Shown piece by piece: positions 49,503-59,976 of a stretch of DNA of 64,000 nt; position 1 is the first letter of the stretch, and each line of letters starts with the position of its first letter. A program made the position numbers and the translations under genes. This DNA comes from Pseudomonas silvicola (GTDB lineage Bacteria > Pseudomonadota > Gammaproteobacteria > Pseudomonadales > Pseudomonadaceae): the NCBI RefSeq assembly GCF_026651855.1, contig NZ_CP093280.1, forward strand, positions 2,768,001 through 2,832,000, in the 5' to 3' direction. Below the pieces are notes generated by a model. It searched no databases, was not told where the DNA came from, and saw nothing but the letters and a program-made list of their open reading frames with translations.

Positions 49503-50263
49503 GCCAGGCCTTCACGGTTGTCATCCCGGCGCGTTTTTCCTCCACGCGCTTGCCCGGCAAGCCCCTGCAGATGATTGCCGGCAAGCCCATGGTTCAGCAC
49601 GTATGGGAGCAGGCGCGCAAGAGCAGCGCCCAGCGCGTGGTGGTGGCCACTGACGATGCACGCATCGTCGAGGCTTGCCAGGCATTTGGCGCCGAGGTGC
49701 TGTTGACCCGTGCCGATCACGAGTCGGGCACCGACCGCCTGGCGGAAGTCGCCCAGGCCCTGGGCCTGGCCGCCGATGCCATCGTGGTGAACGTGCAGGG
49801 TGACGAGCCGCTGATTCCCCCGGTGGTCATTGACCAGGTCGCGGCTAACCTCGCGGCCCACGCCGAAGCGGGCATGGCTACCCTGGCCGAGCCCATCGAG
49901 GATGTCGTTTCCCTGTTCAACCCGAACGTGGTCAAGGTCGTCAGCGACATCAACGGCCTGGCCCTGACTTTCAGCCGTGCCACGCTGCCATGGGCTCGCG
50001 ATCAGTTCGCCGCCGACCGTGACGCGCTGCCAGCGGGTGTGCCGTTCCGGCGCCATATCGGCATCTATGCCTACCGTGCCGGCTTCCTCCAGGACTTCGT
50101 GGCCTGGGGCCCATGCTGGTTGGAAGAGACCGAGCGCCTGGAGCAGTTGCGGGCGTTGTGGCATGGCGTACGCATTCATGTCGCCGACGCGGTCCAGGCC
50201 CCGCCTGCCGGTGTCGACACCCCTGATGACCTGGAGCGCGTTCGGCGCCTGCTGGAGGCCTGA
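49499..50263 (+). CDS. kdsB: CMP-KDO synthetase KdsB
   Basis: Activates KDO with CTP for lipopolysaccharide core assembly. A 254-residue cytidylyltransferase with [28 protein letters not shown] and [16 protein letters not shown] overlap with YcaR and ATG overlap with the phosphatase (shared base 50263). Confidence 0.97.
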   Translation: MSQAFTVVIPARFSSTRLPGKPLQMIAGKPMVQHVWEQARKSSAQRVVVATDDARIVEACQAFGAEVLLTRADHESGTDRLAEVAQALGLAADAIVVNVQGDEPLIPPVVIDQVAANLAAHAEAGMATLAEPIEDVVSLFNPNVVKVVSDINGLALTFSRATLPWARDQFAADRDALPAGVPFRRHIGIYAYRAGFLQDFVAWGPCWLEETERLEQLRALWHGVRIHVADAVQAPPAGVDTPDDLERVRRLLEA

Positions 50264-50727
50264 TGCGGGTCCTGTTCGTGTGCCTGGGCAATATCTGCCG
50301 CTCGCCCACCGCCGAAGGCGTACTGCGCCATCAATTGCTCAAGGCCGGCCTTGCCGAGCGCATTGAAGTAGCCTCGGCCGGTACCGGCGACTGGCACGTG
50401 GGCAAGCCGCCGGACGGCCGTACCCGCCGTGCGGCACTGGCGCGCGGGTATGACCTGTCGGCCCAGCGTGCCCAGCAGGTCAGCGCCGCCGACTTCAGCC
50501 GCTATGACCTGATCCTCGCCATGGACCACAGCAACCTGGGCAACCTCAAGCGCCTTCAGCCTGCCCACGGCCGTGCTGAACTGGACTTGTTCCTGCGCCG
50601 CTACCACAGCCCGGTCGATGAGGTGCCCGACCCGTACTACGGCGGCGAGCAGGGTTTCGAACACGTACTGGACCTGATCGAGCAAGCCTGTGAAGGCCTG
50701 GTCAACGAATTGAAGGGGCGGCTATGA
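50263..50727 (+). CDS. Low-molecular-weight protein tyrosine phosphatase
   Basis: A 154-residue LMW-PTP with the P-loop VCLGNICRSP (C-x5-R-S) at the N terminus and the acid Asp in VPDPYYGG. Such enzymes dephosphorylate BY-kinases or other tyrosine-phosphorylated proteins. Overlaps kdsB and murB at its ends. Confidence 0.95.
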   Translation: MRVLFVCLGNICRSPTAEGVLRHQLLKAGLAERIEVASAGTGDWHVGKPPDGRTRRAALARGYDLSAQRAQQVSAADFSRYDLILAMDHSNLGNLKRLQPAHGRAELDLFLRRYHSPVDEVPDPYYGGEQGFEHVLDLIEQACEGLVNELKGRL

Positions 50728-51743
50728 GCCTGCACATCCGTGAGCAGGTATCGCTCAAGCCGTTCAACACCTTTGGCATTGATGTCCAGGCACGCTGGTT
50801 CGTCGAGGTCGAGAGTGACGAGCAGGTACGGCAGGCGCTGGCCTGGGCCCACGAACATCAGGTCGCGCTGTTGCCCATCGGTGGTGGCAGCAACCTGCTG
50901 CTGACCGGTGACCTGGATGCCCTGGTCATGCGCATGGCCAGCCACGGCGTGCAGGTATTGAGCGATGATGGCCTGCAGGTGGTGGTCGAGGCGCAAGCGG
51001 GGGAGCCCTGGCACCCCTTCGTTCAGCAGACATTGGCCATGGGGCTGGCGGGGCTGGAAAACCTCAGCCTGATCCCTGGCACGGTCGGTGCCGCGCCCAT
51101 GCAGAACATTGGCGCGTATGGCGTTGAAATCAAGGACGTGTTCGCCGGCCTGACTGCGCTGGACCGCCAGAGCGGTGAGCTGTGCGACTTCAACTTGGCG
51201 CAGTGTGGGTTCGGCTACCGCGACAGCCTGTTCAAGCGCGAACCGGGCCGCTGGTTGATCCTGCGGGTGCGTTTCAGGCTTGCCCGGGCAGTTCAATTGC
51301 ACCTGGATTACGGCCCGGTGCGCCAACGCCTGGCCGAGCAGGGTATCAGCGAGCCTACCCCCAGCGACGTCAGTGCCGCCATTTGCAGCATCCGTCGGGA
51401 AAAACTGCCGGACCCGGCCGAACTGGGCAATGCCGGCAGTTTTTTCAAGAACCCGGTGGTGCCGGCTGCGTTGGCCGAGCAGATCAAGGCCGACCACGCC
51501 GACCTGGTGGCTTACCCGCAGGCCGACGGGCAGGTGAAACTAGCCGCTGGCTGGCTGATCGAGCGGGCGGGCTGGAAGGGTTTTCGTGAAGGTGATGCCG
51601 GGGTGCATCGCCTGCAGTCACTGGTGCTGGTCAACTATGGCAGCGCCACCGGTCAGCAGTTGCAGGATCTGGCGACACGGATTCAGGCTGATATCTTCGC
51701 GCGCTTCGGCGTGCAGTTGGAGATGGAGCCCAATCTCTACTAG
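50724..51743 (+). CDS. murB: UDP-N-acetylenolpyruvoylglucosamine reductase MurB
   Basis: The FAD-dependent second step of UDP-MurNAc synthesis. A 339-residue type I MurB with LPIGGGSNLLL, PGTVGAAPMQNIGAYG, the catalytic Ser in NAGSFFKNP and the C-terminal Glu in LEMEPNLY. Confidence 0.97.
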   Translation: MSLHIREQVSLKPFNTFGIDVQARWFVEVESDEQVRQALAWAHEHQVALLPIGGGSNLLLTGDLDALVMRMASHGVQVLSDDGLQVVVEAQAGEPWHPFVQQTLAMGLAGLENLSLIPGTVGAAPMQNIGAYGVEIKDVFAGLTALDRQSGELCDFNLAQCGFGYRDSLFKREPGRWLILRVRFRLARAVQLHLDYGPVRQRLAEQGISEPTPSDVSAAICSIRREKLPDPAELGNAGSFFKNPVVPAALAEQIKADHADLVAYPQADGQVKLAAGWLIERAGWKGFREGDAGVHRLQSLVLVNYGSATGQQLQDLATRIQADIFARFGVQLEMEPNLY

Positions 51744-51751
51744 GGGGTGGC

Positions 51752-52327
51752 ATGCAACCGTGCGTGGTGGTGCTGGCAGCAGGGCTGGGTGCGCGGTTTC
51801 AGGCGCAGGCAGGGGCGGGGCAGCAGAAGTTGCTGGCGCCCTGCGCAGGGCTTGAGGGTGTCGAGCGGCCGGTGCTCGAGCACACATTGCGCAACCTCGA
51901 AGGCCTGTCAGCGCATCGGCTGCTGGTCACCCGTCCTGAGCGCCATGAAATTATCGCGTTGGCCCGTCAGTATGGTTTCACCGTTGTCCTGGCCCGGTCC
52001 CCTGGCCTGGGCGATAGCCTGGCGGCGGGCGTGGCATTCATGCCCGAAGCGGCAGGTTGGCTGGTGGTGTTGGGCGACATGCCCTTCATACGGCCGCAGA
52101 CGTGTGGGGCGGTGCTGTCTCTTCTCAATGATGAGTGTATTTGCGTGCCGGTGACGGGCCAGGGCTACGGCCACCCCGTCGCCTTCGGGCGCGCCTTCGC
52201 CGCGCCTTTGATGGCGCTGACCGGTGACCAGGGTGCCCGGCGCCTCTTCGCCGGCGCGCACGTCATCGAAGTGCCCGTGGACGACCCCGGCATCTACCGC
52301 GACATCGACCTGCCCCAGGACCTGTAG
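51752..52327 (+). CDS. MocA-like nucleotidyltransferase
   Basis: A 191-residue NTP-transferase fold protein: VVLAAGLGARF with a degenerate GxG loop, the Lys in QQKLLAP, VLGDMPFIRP (metal Asp) and GHPVAFGRAF followed by GDQGARRLF, as in molybdenum cofactor cytidylyltransferases. It probably works on a molybdopterin- or nucleotide-linked substrate. Not part of the murB-rne junction in P. aeruginosa as I recall it. Starts 8 bases after murB. Confidence 0.85.
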   Translation: MQPCVVVLAAGLGARFQAQAGAGQQKLLAPCAGLEGVERPVLEHTLRNLEGLSAHRLLVTRPERHEIIALARQYGFTVVLARSPGLGDSLAAGVAFMPEAAGWLVVLGDMPFIRPQTCGAVLSLLNDECICVPVTGQGYGHPVAFGRAFAAPLMALTGDQGARRLFAGAHVIEVPVDDPGIYRDIDLPQDL

Positions 52328-52407
52328 CAGCGGACCCGGCCGCGTCCGGGGCCCTGTGGAGCGCCAGGCGCACCGCGCAATGGCTGACGCGGCCAGGTCC
52401 GCTGCTA
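52325..52407. repeat. Paired inverted REP elements (BIME-like)
   Basis: Two 22-base units (52325-52346 and 52386-52407) are inverted with one mismatch, overlapping the last codon of the preceding gene. The same unit occurs singly at 36746 and, diverged, at 44175. Confidence 0.8.
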
Positions 52408-52430
52408 CGAGGTCATAAGCGAAGCAAAAA

Positions 52431-52465
52431 AAAGCCCCCGCTGCATCGCTGCAGCGGGGGCTTTT
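52431..52465. terminator. Bidirectional terminator between the murB operon and rne
   Basis: The stem AAAGCCCCCGCTGCA / TGCAGCGGGGGCTTT has a 4-base loop, A-run on the left and T-run on the right. It serves both converging transcripts. Confidence 0.93.
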
Positions 52466-52478
52466 CATTGCTTCAAGA

Positions 52479-55400
52479 TCAGACGAACGGCTTGTGCTCG
52501 TGCTGTTCTTCTACGGCGTGCGGCTTGTGCTCGACCGCGGCTTCGGCTTCGGCGGCAGCGGCAGCCGCAGCAGCCGCAGCGGCTTCAGCTTCACGCTTGC
52601 GGCGACGCACTTCGCGCGGGTCGTTCGGTGCGCGACCGTTGCTGGTCAATGCGACCGCAGGGGCTTCGGCAACCGGGGCTGGCGCTTCTTCAGGCTTGGC
52701 TTCGACAACCGGCTGGGCTTGCACCACGGACTCGGCGGCCGGTGCTTCGGCCACGGGGGCGGCTTCAACAACGGCGGCTGGGGCGGCTGGGGCGGTTTCG
52801 ACGTTTTCGGCCTTGACCGGCTCAGGCAGTGGCTGCGGCTGGATGTCGACCACCGGGGCGGCGACTTCCTCGACGGTTTTCGGCGCAGGCGCTTCAAACA
52901 CCGGGGCAGGCTGCTCGACCACTGGTGCGGCGAACACTTCAGGCTCTGGTTGGGCTTCAACTACCGGGGCTGCTTCAACCAATGGCTCGATCACGGGTTC
53001 GGCGACCTGTGCGGCCTCGACAACCGGGGTCACTTCGACCGGGGCTTCGGCGGCCGGGGTTTCGAACACCGGGGTCACGACCACTGGCGCGTCGGCGACG
53101 ACTTCGGCGTGAACGGCTGGCGCGGCTTCTTGCGCAGGAGCAGGTGCGGCTTCGGCAACCGGGGCTTCTGCTGCTTCAGGTGCGGCTTCGGCAGCCGGAG
53201 CGTCCACTGCTTCAGGAGCAGCAGGGGCGACGTCCTGAGCGCTGGCGTTGGCGCGTTCAGCCTGGGCAGCGGCCTGGGCTTCAGCCGGCGCGCTGATCAC
53301 GGTGCTGGCGACAGCGGCGGTGACGGCCAGGCCGGCAGCCAGTTCGGTGGTCGATGGCTCGGCGCCTTCTTCCTGACCTTCTTCGTTGCCTTCCACGACG
53401 TCGCCGTTGGCATCACGCTGACGCTCACGACGGTTGCTGCGACGACGCTGGCCGCGGGAGCGACGACGAGGGCGCTCGCCTTCGGCGCCTTCGTGGTTCT
53501 CGTCCTGCAGCAGCTCTTCATTTGGCAACGCTTCGTCGGCAGCCGCGGCTACTTCAGTCGCTTCGTTCTCTACTTCCGGGCGCAGGGTGCGTTCGCGTGG
53601 AGCACGTTCCTCACGTGGGGCACGTTCTTCGCGTGGAGCGCGTTCCTCACGAGGCGCACGTTCTTCACGAGGGGCGCGTTCCTCGCGGGGGGCGCGTTCT
53701 TCACGAGGGGCACGTTCTTCGCGTGGAGCGCGGTCTTCACGAGGGGCACGTTCCTCGCGTGGTGCGCGTTCTTCGCGCGGTGCGCGTTCCTCACGTGGCG
53801 CGCGCTCAGGGCGTTCTTCACGTACGGCCGGGGCCACGGCGTCCAGTGGCTCGCGCAGTTCGCGAACCGGGCGGTCTTCACGGCTGCGACGCTCTTCACG
53901 AGGGGCGCGTGGCTCGCGTGGTGGGCGCGGGGCGCGTTCCTCGCGGGCGGCCGGTGCTTCCTCGCGTGCTTCGCGTGGTGCGCGCTCTTCACGTGGCGCA
54001 CGCTCTTCGCGCGGCTTGCGTTCTTCGTCGCGACGGCCGTTGCGGCTGCGGCTCTGCTGGCGGCCGTTGCGGCGTTCCTCGTTGCGCTGTGGGCGCTCGG
54101 GGGTGGCTGGCTTCTCGACCACGGCAGGCGCTACAGGCTCTTCCTTGGTGGCGAACAGGCTGACCAGCGACTTCACCAGGCCTTTGAACAGGCTTGGCTC
54201 GGGCACGACCGGGGCAGGCGCAGGCGCGGCAACCGGGGCGGCGGGTACCTCCACCGGGACCGGGGCGTTGGCGCGGGCCGGGGCCGTCTTCACGGCTGCT
54301 TCCTGGCGAACCAGGGTGCGAGTGGCGGCCACTGGCTGAGCTTCCTCGGCTTCGGCCGCGGCGATCTCGTAGCTCGACTGGTTGGTCTGGGCTTCAGGGC
54401 TGTCGTCGCGCAGGCGCTGCACTTCGAAGTGCGGCGTTTCCAGGTGGTCGTTCGGCAGGATGACGATGCGAGCACGGGTGCGCAGTTCGATCTTGGTGAT
54501 CGAGTTACGCTTCTCGTTCAGCAGGAAGGCGGCGACCGGGATCGGCACCTGGGCGCGGACTTCGGCGGTGCGGTCCTTCAGGGCTTCTTCTTCGATCAGG
54601 CGCAGGATGGCCAGCGACAGCGATTCCACGTCGCGGATGATGCCGGTGCCGCTGCAGCGTGGGCAGACGATGCCGCTGCTTTCACCCAGCGATGGGCGCA
54701 GGCGCTGACGGGACATTTCCAGCAGGCCGAAGCGCGAGATGCGGCCGATCTGCACGCGGGCACGGTCGGCTTCCAGGCATTCGCGGACTTTCTCTTCCAC
54801 GGCGCGCTGGTTCTTGGCGGGGGTCATGTCGATGAAGTCGATCACGATCAGGCCGCCGATGTCACGCAGGCGCAGCTGGCGGGCGATTTCCTCGGCCGCT
54901 TCCAGGTTGGTCTGCAGGGCGGTTTCCTCGATGTCGCTGCCTTTGGTGGCGCGCGCCGAGTTGATGTCGATGGACACCAGGGCTTCAGTCGGGTCGATCA
55001 CGATCGAGCCGCCGGACGGCAGTTCGACCACGCGCTGGAAGGCGGTCTCGATCTGGCTTTCGATCTGGAAACGGTTGAACAGCGGCACGCTGTCTTCGTA
55101 CAGCTTGATCTTGCTGGCGTACTGCGGCATGACCTGGCGGATGAAGGTCAGGGCTTCTTCCTGGGCCTCGATGCTGTCGATCAGCACTTCGCCGATGTCC
55201 TGGCGCAGGTAGTCGCGGATGGCGCGGATGATCACGTTGCTTTCCTGGTAGATCAGGAAAGGCGCGGAACGGTCCAGGGAGGCTTCCTTGATCGCGGTCC
55301 ACAGTTGCAGGAGGTAGTCCAGGTCCCACTGCATTTCTTCGCTGCTGCGGCCCAGGCCGGCGGTGCGAACGATCAGGCCCATGTCGGCCGGGGCCACCAG

Positions 55401-55865
55401 GCCATTCAGCGCTTCACGCAGTTCGTTGCGCTCTTCGCCTTCGATGCGGCGCGAGATGCCGCCGGCACGCGGGTTGTTGGGCATCAGCACCAGGTAACGG
55501 CCGGCCAGGCTGATGAAGGTGGTCAGGGCCGCGCCCTTGTTGCCACGTTCTTCTTTCTCGACCTGGACGATGACTTCCTGGCCTTCGCTCAGGACGTCCT
55601 TGATGTTGACGCGGCCTTCGGGGGATTTCTTGAAGTATTCGCGGGAGATTTCTTTGAGTGGCAGGAAGCCATGGCGTTCGGAGCCGAAGTCGACGAACGC
55701 GGCTTCCAGGCTCGGCTCGATGCGAGTGATGCGGCCTTTGTAGATATTGGCCTTCTTCTGCTCGCGTGCACCGGACTCGATGTCCAGGTCGTAGAGGCGC
55801 TGGCCGTCTACCAGGGCAACACGCAACTCTTCGGGTTGAGTTGCGTTAATCAGCATTCTTTTCAT
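52479..55865 (-). CDS. rne: Ribonuclease E
   Basis: Endoribonuclease and scaffold of the RNA degradosome; 1128 residues from ATG 55865 ([20 protein letters not shown]). N-terminal catalytic half: S1 domain, 5' sensor, DNase I-like region with the metal Asp residues in [15 protein letters not shown] and [10 protein letters not shown], and the Zn-link motif CPRCSGTG. The non-catalytic C-terminal half is very long and repetitive. It has an Arg-rich tract with about eleven copies of APREER, then an Ala/Val/Pro/Glu-rich low-complexity region, ending with a basic patch ([20 protein letters not shown]). It is followed by a strong terminator. Confidence 0.97.
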   Translation of the reverse strand: MKRMLINATQPEELRVALVDGQRLYDLDIESGAREQKKANIYKGRITRIEPSLEAAFVDFGSERHGFLPLKEISREYFKKSPEGRVNIKDVLSEGQEVIVQVEKEERGNKGAALTTFISLAGRYLVLMPNNPRAGGISRRIEGEERNELREALNGLVAPADMGLIVRTAGLGRSSEEMQWDLDYLLQLWTAIKEASLDRSAPFLIYQESNVIIRAIRDYLRQDIGEVLIDSIEAQEEALTFIRQVMPQYASKIKLYEDSVPLFNRFQIESQIETAFQRVVELPSGGSIVIDPTEALVSIDINSARATKGSDIEETALQTNLEAAEEIARQLRLRDIGGLIVIDFIDMTPAKNQRAVEEKVRECLEADRARVQIGRISRFGLLEMSRQRLRPSLGESSGIVCPRCSGTGIIRDVESLSLAILRLIEEEALKDRTAEVRAQVPIPVAAFLLNEKRNSITKIELRTRARIVILPNDHLETPHFEVQRLRDDSPEAQTNQSSYEIAAAEAEEAQPVAATRTLVRQEAAVKTAPARANAPVPVEVPAAPVAAPAPAPVVPEPSLFKGLVKSLVSLFATKEEPVAPAVVEKPATPERPQRNEERRNGRQQSRSRNGRRDEERKPREERAPREERAPREAREEAPAAREERAPRPPREPRAPREERRSREDRPVRELREPLDAVAPAVREERPERAPREERAPREERAPREERAPREDRAPREERAPREERAPREERAPREERAPREERAPREERAPREERAPRERTLRPEVENEATEVAAAADEALPNEELLQDENHEGAEGERPRRRSRGQRRRSNRRERQRDANGDVVEGNEEGQEEGAEPSTTELAAGLAVTAAVASTVISAPAEAQAAAQAERANASAQDVAPAAPEAVDAPAAEAAPEAAEAPVAEAAPAPAQEAAPAVHAEVVADAPVVVTPVFETPAAEAPVEVTPVVEAAQVAEPVIEPLVEAAPVVEAQPEPEVFAAPVVEQPAPVFEAPAPKTVEEVAAPVVDIQPQPLPEPVKAENVETAPAAPAAVVEAAPVAEAPAAESVVQAQPVVEAKPEEAPAPVAEAPAVALTSNGRAPNDPREVRRRKREAEAAAAAAAAAAAEAEAAVEHKPHAVEEQHEHKPFV
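53590..53812 (-). repeat. 18-bp tandem repeat tract inside rne
   Basis: About twelve near-identical 18-base units encode the hexapeptide APREER (one APREDR, last one shortened). They are probable sites of copy-number change by slippage. Confidence 0.85.
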
Positions 55866-56605
55866 GTAGTACCGTCGGTTTCCGGGCTGCCGGAAACGGC
55901 GTTCGGCACACACGACTTCTCACGGTCGGTGTCAGGTGCGTCAGCGGTGGCGGGGCCACTGCAGTGTCCAGCGAGGTTCATCCAACGGGGATGAAGTCGC
56001 GACGACGCTTCCTGCTTGCTGTGGTGTCAAAAGCACTCAGTCAGGAGGAGGAATCAATTGTCCTGCGTGGACGCCCGTAAGCGTCTTGATCAAGCCCTTG
56101 TCGTGTCGTGAGGCGCCTGTGGCAGTTCTCGACATGACGCGGTGCTACACGGTCCGACGATTGTGCATCTCCACCCTACACGTATCCCTGATAATTCGGG
56201 TGCTGCCGCGCGCTGAATCCGCAACGGGTTGGCATTTATCGCAAGTGCCGACAGGGCGCTTGCGCATTTATGGCTAAGGCTTTGTGTTTCCGAAGCATTC
56301 GCCGGTACCGAGTGACAACGACCGCGATGGATGGGAGTGGCATCGAAAAAAAACTGAAAATGAGTGCAGAAACACCGCTCTTTTTGGCTTTCTCTCGGTC
56401 TTCTCACATCTGCGCCGGTTACGTTGCATACCACCCCGTAATCAAGCGAAAACCCCGTCGGACGGCCTCGCGTCCTCATGAATTGCGTAGGCAAGGGCCG
56501 GTCTACTACCGCATATCCGCTTGCCCGCCACTTTTGGCGGCGTTCGCGACTATAGCAGCAATCATTAAGTGCTTCAAATCCATAAAAAATTGTTATCATG
56601 GGGAA
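55866..56605. other. 740-bp divergent rne/rluC regulatory gap
   Basis: No credible gene. It should hold the long 5' leader through which RNase E usually controls its own mRNA (minus strand) and the rluC promoter (plus strand). Just before rluC, TTCAAA, 16 bases, TATCAT (56594-56599) is a possible promoter overlapping the ribosome site. Confidence 0.6.
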
Positions 56606-57565
56606 ATGACGACTACAACCCCTCCAACCTCCGGCGTCCAGCTGCTCGAGGTTGCGCCGGAATATGCCGGCCAACGCATCGACAATTTCCTCATCACCGC
56701 GCTCAAGGGTGTGCCCAAAACCTTGGTCTACCGCATTCTTCGCAAGGGCGAAGTGCGGGTGAACAAGGGGCGGATCAAGCCCGAATACAAGCTGCAGGCC
56801 GGGGACATCGTCCGTATTCCACCCGTGCGCCTGCCCGAGCGCGATGAGCCCGTGCCGCTGGCTCAGGGGCTGTTGCAGCGCCTGGAGGCCTCGATTGTCT
56901 TCGAAGACAAAGCGCTGATCGTGATCAACAAGCCCGCCGGTATCGCCGTGCATGGTGGCAGCGGCCTCAACTACGGGGTCATCGAGGCCTTTCGTCAGCT
57001 GCGCCCCGATGCCAAGGAGCTGGAGCTGGTGCACCGGCTTGACCGCGACACCTCTGGCCTGCTGATGATCGCCAAGAAGCGCAGCATGTTGCGCCACCTG
57101 CACGCTGCCCTGCGCGGCGACGGCGTGGACAAGCGCTACATGGCGCTGGTGCGCGGCCATTGGGCCACGGCGCGCAAGCAGGTCAACGCCCCGTTGCAGA
57201 AGAGCAACCTGCGTTCGGGCGAGCGCATGGTCGAGATCGACGAAGAAGGCAAGGAGGCCCTGACCCTGTTCAAGGTGCTGCGCCGCTTCGGCGACCTCGC
57301 CACCATGGTCGAGGCGCGGCCGATCACCGGTCGTACCCATCAGATCCGCGTGCACGCCCTGCATGCCGGGCACAGCATCGCCGGCGACAGCAAGTACGGC
57401 GATGAGGATTTCAGCCGCGAGATTCGCGAGCTGGGCGGCAAGCGCCTGTTCCTGCACGCTTATCAGTTGACCGTGCCGCTGCCCGACGGCGGCGCGCTGA
57501 AGCTCGAGGCGCCCGTGGACGACATGTGGGCCAAGACCGTGGAGCGCCTCGCCAGTGCGCCCTGA
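56606..57565 (+). CDS. rluC: 23S rRNA pseudouridine synthase RluC
   Basis: Makes pseudouridine at 23S rRNA positions 955, 2504 and 2580 in E. coli. A 319-residue protein: N-terminal S4 domain ([20 protein letters not shown]) and catalytic RluA-type domain with Asp in [15 protein letters not shown] 56606 follows GGGGAA. Its stop overlaps the GTG of the HAD gene by 11 bases. Confidence 0.95.
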   Translation: MTTTTPPTSGVQLLEVAPEYAGQRIDNFLITALKGVPKTLVYRILRKGEVRVNKGRIKPEYKLQAGDIVRIPPVRLPERDEPVPLAQGLLQRLEASIVFEDKALIVINKPAGIAVHGGSGLNYGVIEAFRQLRPDAKELELVHRLDRDTSGLLMIAKKRSMLRHLHAALRGDGVDKRYMALVRGHWATARKQVNAPLQKSNLRSGERMVEIDEEGKEALTLFKVLRRFGDLATMVEARPITGRTHQIRVHALHAGHSIAGDSKYGDEDFSREIRELGGKRLFLHAYQLTVPLPDGGALKLEAPVDDMWAKTVERLASAP

Positions 57566-58217
57566 CTATGACCTGCTGATCTTCGACTGGGACGGCACTC
57601 TGGCCGATTCCATCGGTCGGATTGTCGAGGCCATGAAAGTGGCGGCACGCTCCGCCGATTATGTGGAGCGTGATGACGAGGCCATCAAGGGCATCATTGG
57701 CCTGGCGTTGCCGGAAGCCATCCTGACCCTGTACCCGCAGCTCAGCGATGCGCAGGTGGTGGAGTTCCGCCAGCACTACGCTGACTGCTACATGGCCATG
57801 GACAGCGAGCCTTCGCCGCTGTTTCCGGGCGTGGCAGAGTCGTTGGCCGCGTTCCGGGCAGCCGGTTACCGCCTGGCGGTAGCCACGGGCAAGGCGCGTC
57901 GTGGCTTGGATCGGGTGCTAAAGGCTCATGGGTGGGAGGCGTATTTCGACATCACCCGTGCCGCTGACGAAACCCGCAGCAAGCCGCACCCGCTGATGCT
58001 CGAGGAGATCCTTGCTCATTGCCAGGTGCCGCGCGAGCGCGCGCTGATGGTGGGTGATGCCTCGTTCGACCTGCTGATGGCGCGCAACGCCGGCATCGAC
58101 GCGGTGGCCGTGGGCTATGGCGCCATGCCGCTGGATGCTCTGCTGGTGCACGAGCCGGTGCTGGCCATCGAGCGCTTCACTGAACTGCATGCCTGGCTGA
58201 CAGGCGCGACGACCTGA
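57555..58217 (+). CDS. HAD-superfamily phosphatase
   Basis: A 220-residue phosphoglycolate-phosphatase-like HAD enzyme: DWDGTLADS (nucleophile and acid Asp), [10 protein letters not shown] (motif II), KPHP (Lys) and [18 protein letters not shown] start inside rluC. Substrate unknown. Confidence 0.93.
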   Translation: MRPDYDLLIFDWDGTLADSIGRIVEAMKVAARSADYVERDDEAIKGIIGLALPEAILTLYPQLSDAQVVEFRQHYADCYMAMDSEPSPLFPGVAESLAAFRAAGYRLAVATGKARRGLDRVLKAHGWEAYFDITRAADETRSKPHPLMLEEILAHCQVPRERALMVGDASFDLLMARNAGIDAVAVGYGAMPLDALLVHEPVLAIERFTELHAWLTGATT

Positions 58218-58238
58218 CTTTTCCAAGGGAGCTGAACG

Positions 58239-59222
58239 ATGTCTGATGAATGGAAAGCGCCCGACGCCGAAAAGCGCAGCGATGATAAAAGCTGGCAGTT
58301 GCTGGAGCGCACGCTCCAGGCCAATGTGATCGAGCACCGGCGCACCCGGCGCTGGGGCATTTTCTTCAAGCTGCTGACCTTCATTTACCTGTTCTTCGCC
58401 CTGGCCATGTTCACGCCCCTGATGGACATGGAAAAGAGCGCGACCCGCGGTGACCACTACACGGCGCTGATCGAAGTGCGTGGCATGATCGCCGACCAGG
58501 AGGCCGCCAGCGCCGACAACATCATTGGCAGCCTGCGCGCGGCCTTCAAGGACCCCAAGGTCAAGGCCGTGGTGCTGCGCATCAACAGCCCGGGCGGTAG
58601 CCCCGTGCAGGCTGGCTACGTGGTCGACGAGATTCGTCGCCTGCGCAAGGAGCATCCTGATACCAAGCTGTATGCGGTGATCAGTGACCTGGGTGCGTCG
58701 GGTGCCTACTACATCGCCAGCGCCGCTGATCAGATCTACGCCGACAAGGCCAGCCTGGTGGGCTCCATCGGGGTCACGGCGGCCGGGTACGGGTTCGTGG
58801 GCACCATGGACAAGTTGGGCGTGGAGCGTCGTGCGTATACGTCGGGTGAGCACAAGTCGTTCCTTGATCCCTTCCAGCCCGCCAAGCCGGATGAAACGAA
58901 GTTCTGGCAGGGGGTGCTGGACACCACTCACAACCAGTTCATCAGTGTGGTCAAGCAGGGGCGTGGTGACCGCTTGAAGGATAAGGAGCATCCGGAGCTG
59001 TTCTCGGGCTTGATCTGGTCCGGTGAGCAGGCGCTGCCGCTGGGCCTGATCGATGGGCTGGGCAACGCCAGTTCGGTGGCGCGTGACGTGGTCGGTGAGA
59101 AAGAACTGGTCGACTTCACTGTCGAAGACTCGGCCCTTGATCGCTTCTCCAAGAAGCTGGGGGCCAGCGTGGCCGAGAAGCTGGCGATCTACATGGGCTT
59201 CAGCGGCCCGTCCTTGCGCTGA
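58239..59222 (+). CDS. S49 signal peptide peptidase (SppA-like)
   Basis: A 327-residue protein with a cytosolic N-terminal tail, one helix (about 42-62) and an S49 domain facing the periplasm. The catalytic Ser is in SDLGASGAYYIASAADQI and the Lys base region in YTSGEHKSFLDPF. It is of the short, single-domain SppA type. Starts 21 bases after the HAD gene behind AAGGGAG. Confidence 0.93.
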   Translation: MSDEWKAPDAEKRSDDKSWQLLERTLQANVIEHRRTRRWGIFFKLLTFIYLFFALAMFTPLMDMEKSATRGDHYTALIEVRGMIADQEAASADNIIGSLRAAFKDPKVKAVVLRINSPGGSPVQAGYVVDEIRRLRKEHPDTKLYAVISDLGASGAYYIASAADQIYADKASLVGSIGVTAAGYGFVGTMDKLGVERRAYTSGEHKSFLDPFQPAKPDETKFWQGVLDTTHNQFISVVKQGRGDRLKDKEHPELFSGLIWSGEQALPLGLIDGLGNASSVARDVVGEKELVDFTVEDSALDRFSKKLGASVAEKLAIYMGFSGPSLR

Positions 59223-59303
59223 TCGAATGGTCTTGGGTGTTGCTTGCGTGGGGCCGAGCTTCGCCCGGTCCCGCAGGGGTGAGTTCCTGCATTTGCTGGG
59301 GTG

Positions 59304-59882
59304 TCAGGGCACCTGCACCCCTTCCTGCAACAGCATGTCCACCAGGCGAATCAACGGCAGCCCCACCAGGCTCGTCGCGTCCGGCCCGTGAGTGCTTTGA
59401 AACAGGCTCACGCCCAGCCCCTCTGCCTTGAAGCTGCCTGCACAGTCGTAAGGCTGCTCGGCCGTCAGGTAGCGCTGGATGGTCGCCAGGTCCAGCTCGC
59501 GCATGTGTACGGTAAAAGGGATGCAGTCGACCTGGCACTGCCCTGTGGCGCTGTTGAGCAGGGCCAGCCCGGTAAGGAAGGTCACGCTGGTGCCGCTGGC
59601 TTCCAGCAGTTGCGTGCAGGCGTTGTCGAAAGTGTGCGGCTTGCCCAGGATCTGTTCGCCCAATACGGCCACCTGGTCGGAGCCTATGATGAGGTGGCCC
59701 GGGTGGCTGGAGGCCAGCGCTTGGGCTTTCTGCTCGGCCAGGCGCTTGACCAGGGTTTCGGCGGGCTCGTCCGGCAAGCGGCTTTCGTCGATATCGGGCG
59801 AGGCGCAAATGAACGGCAGGTGCAGGCGGGCCAGCAATTCCCGGCGGTACGGCGAGCTTGAGGCAAGTAGCAAGGGCTGCAT
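59304..59882 (-). CDS. Maf-like nucleoside triphosphate pyrophosphatase (YceF type)
   Basis: A 192-residue Maf protein that hydrolyses non-canonical or methylated NTPs. MQPLLLASSSPYRRELLARL is the family start; the catalytic Asp is in IIGSDQVAVLG, and YDCAGSFKAEGLG follows. The YceF/Maf-2 group prefers 7-methyl-GTP in E. coli. ATG 59882 follows AGGAGACC. It faces away from the rpmF operon. Confidence 0.94.
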   Translation of the reverse strand: MQPLLLASSSPYRRELLARLHLPFICASPDIDESRLPDEPAETLVKRLAEQKAQALASSHPGHLIIGSDQVAVLGEQILGKPHTFDNACTQLLEASGTSVTFLTGLALLNSATGQCQVDCIPFTVHMRELDLATIQRYLTAEQPYDCAGSFKAEGLGVSLFQSTHGPDATSLVGLPLIRLVDMLLQEGVQVP

Positions 59883-59938
59883 GGCGGTCTCCTGAAGATG
59901 AACGGTCATTCTATCATTGCCTTGAGACCTAATTTCCT

Positions 59939-59967
59939 TTGACAGGGGAGGGGGTCGTCCCTAGAAT
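59939..59967 (+). promoter_or_regulatory. Consensus-like promoter of yceD-rpmF-plsX
   Basis: TTGACA, 17 bases, TAGAAT. Predicted start near 59974, only about 3 bases before the yceD ATG at 59977, so the mRNA would have almost no leader. Confidence 0.85.
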
Positions 59968-59976
59968 GCTGCGCCT

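Noticed and set aside
52494-55994. 1166-residue plus-strand open frame opposite rne
   Set aside because: It is antisense to a clear RNase E gene; its long open frame results from the GC-rich, repetitive codons of rne, and its sequence is low complexity without a ribosome site.
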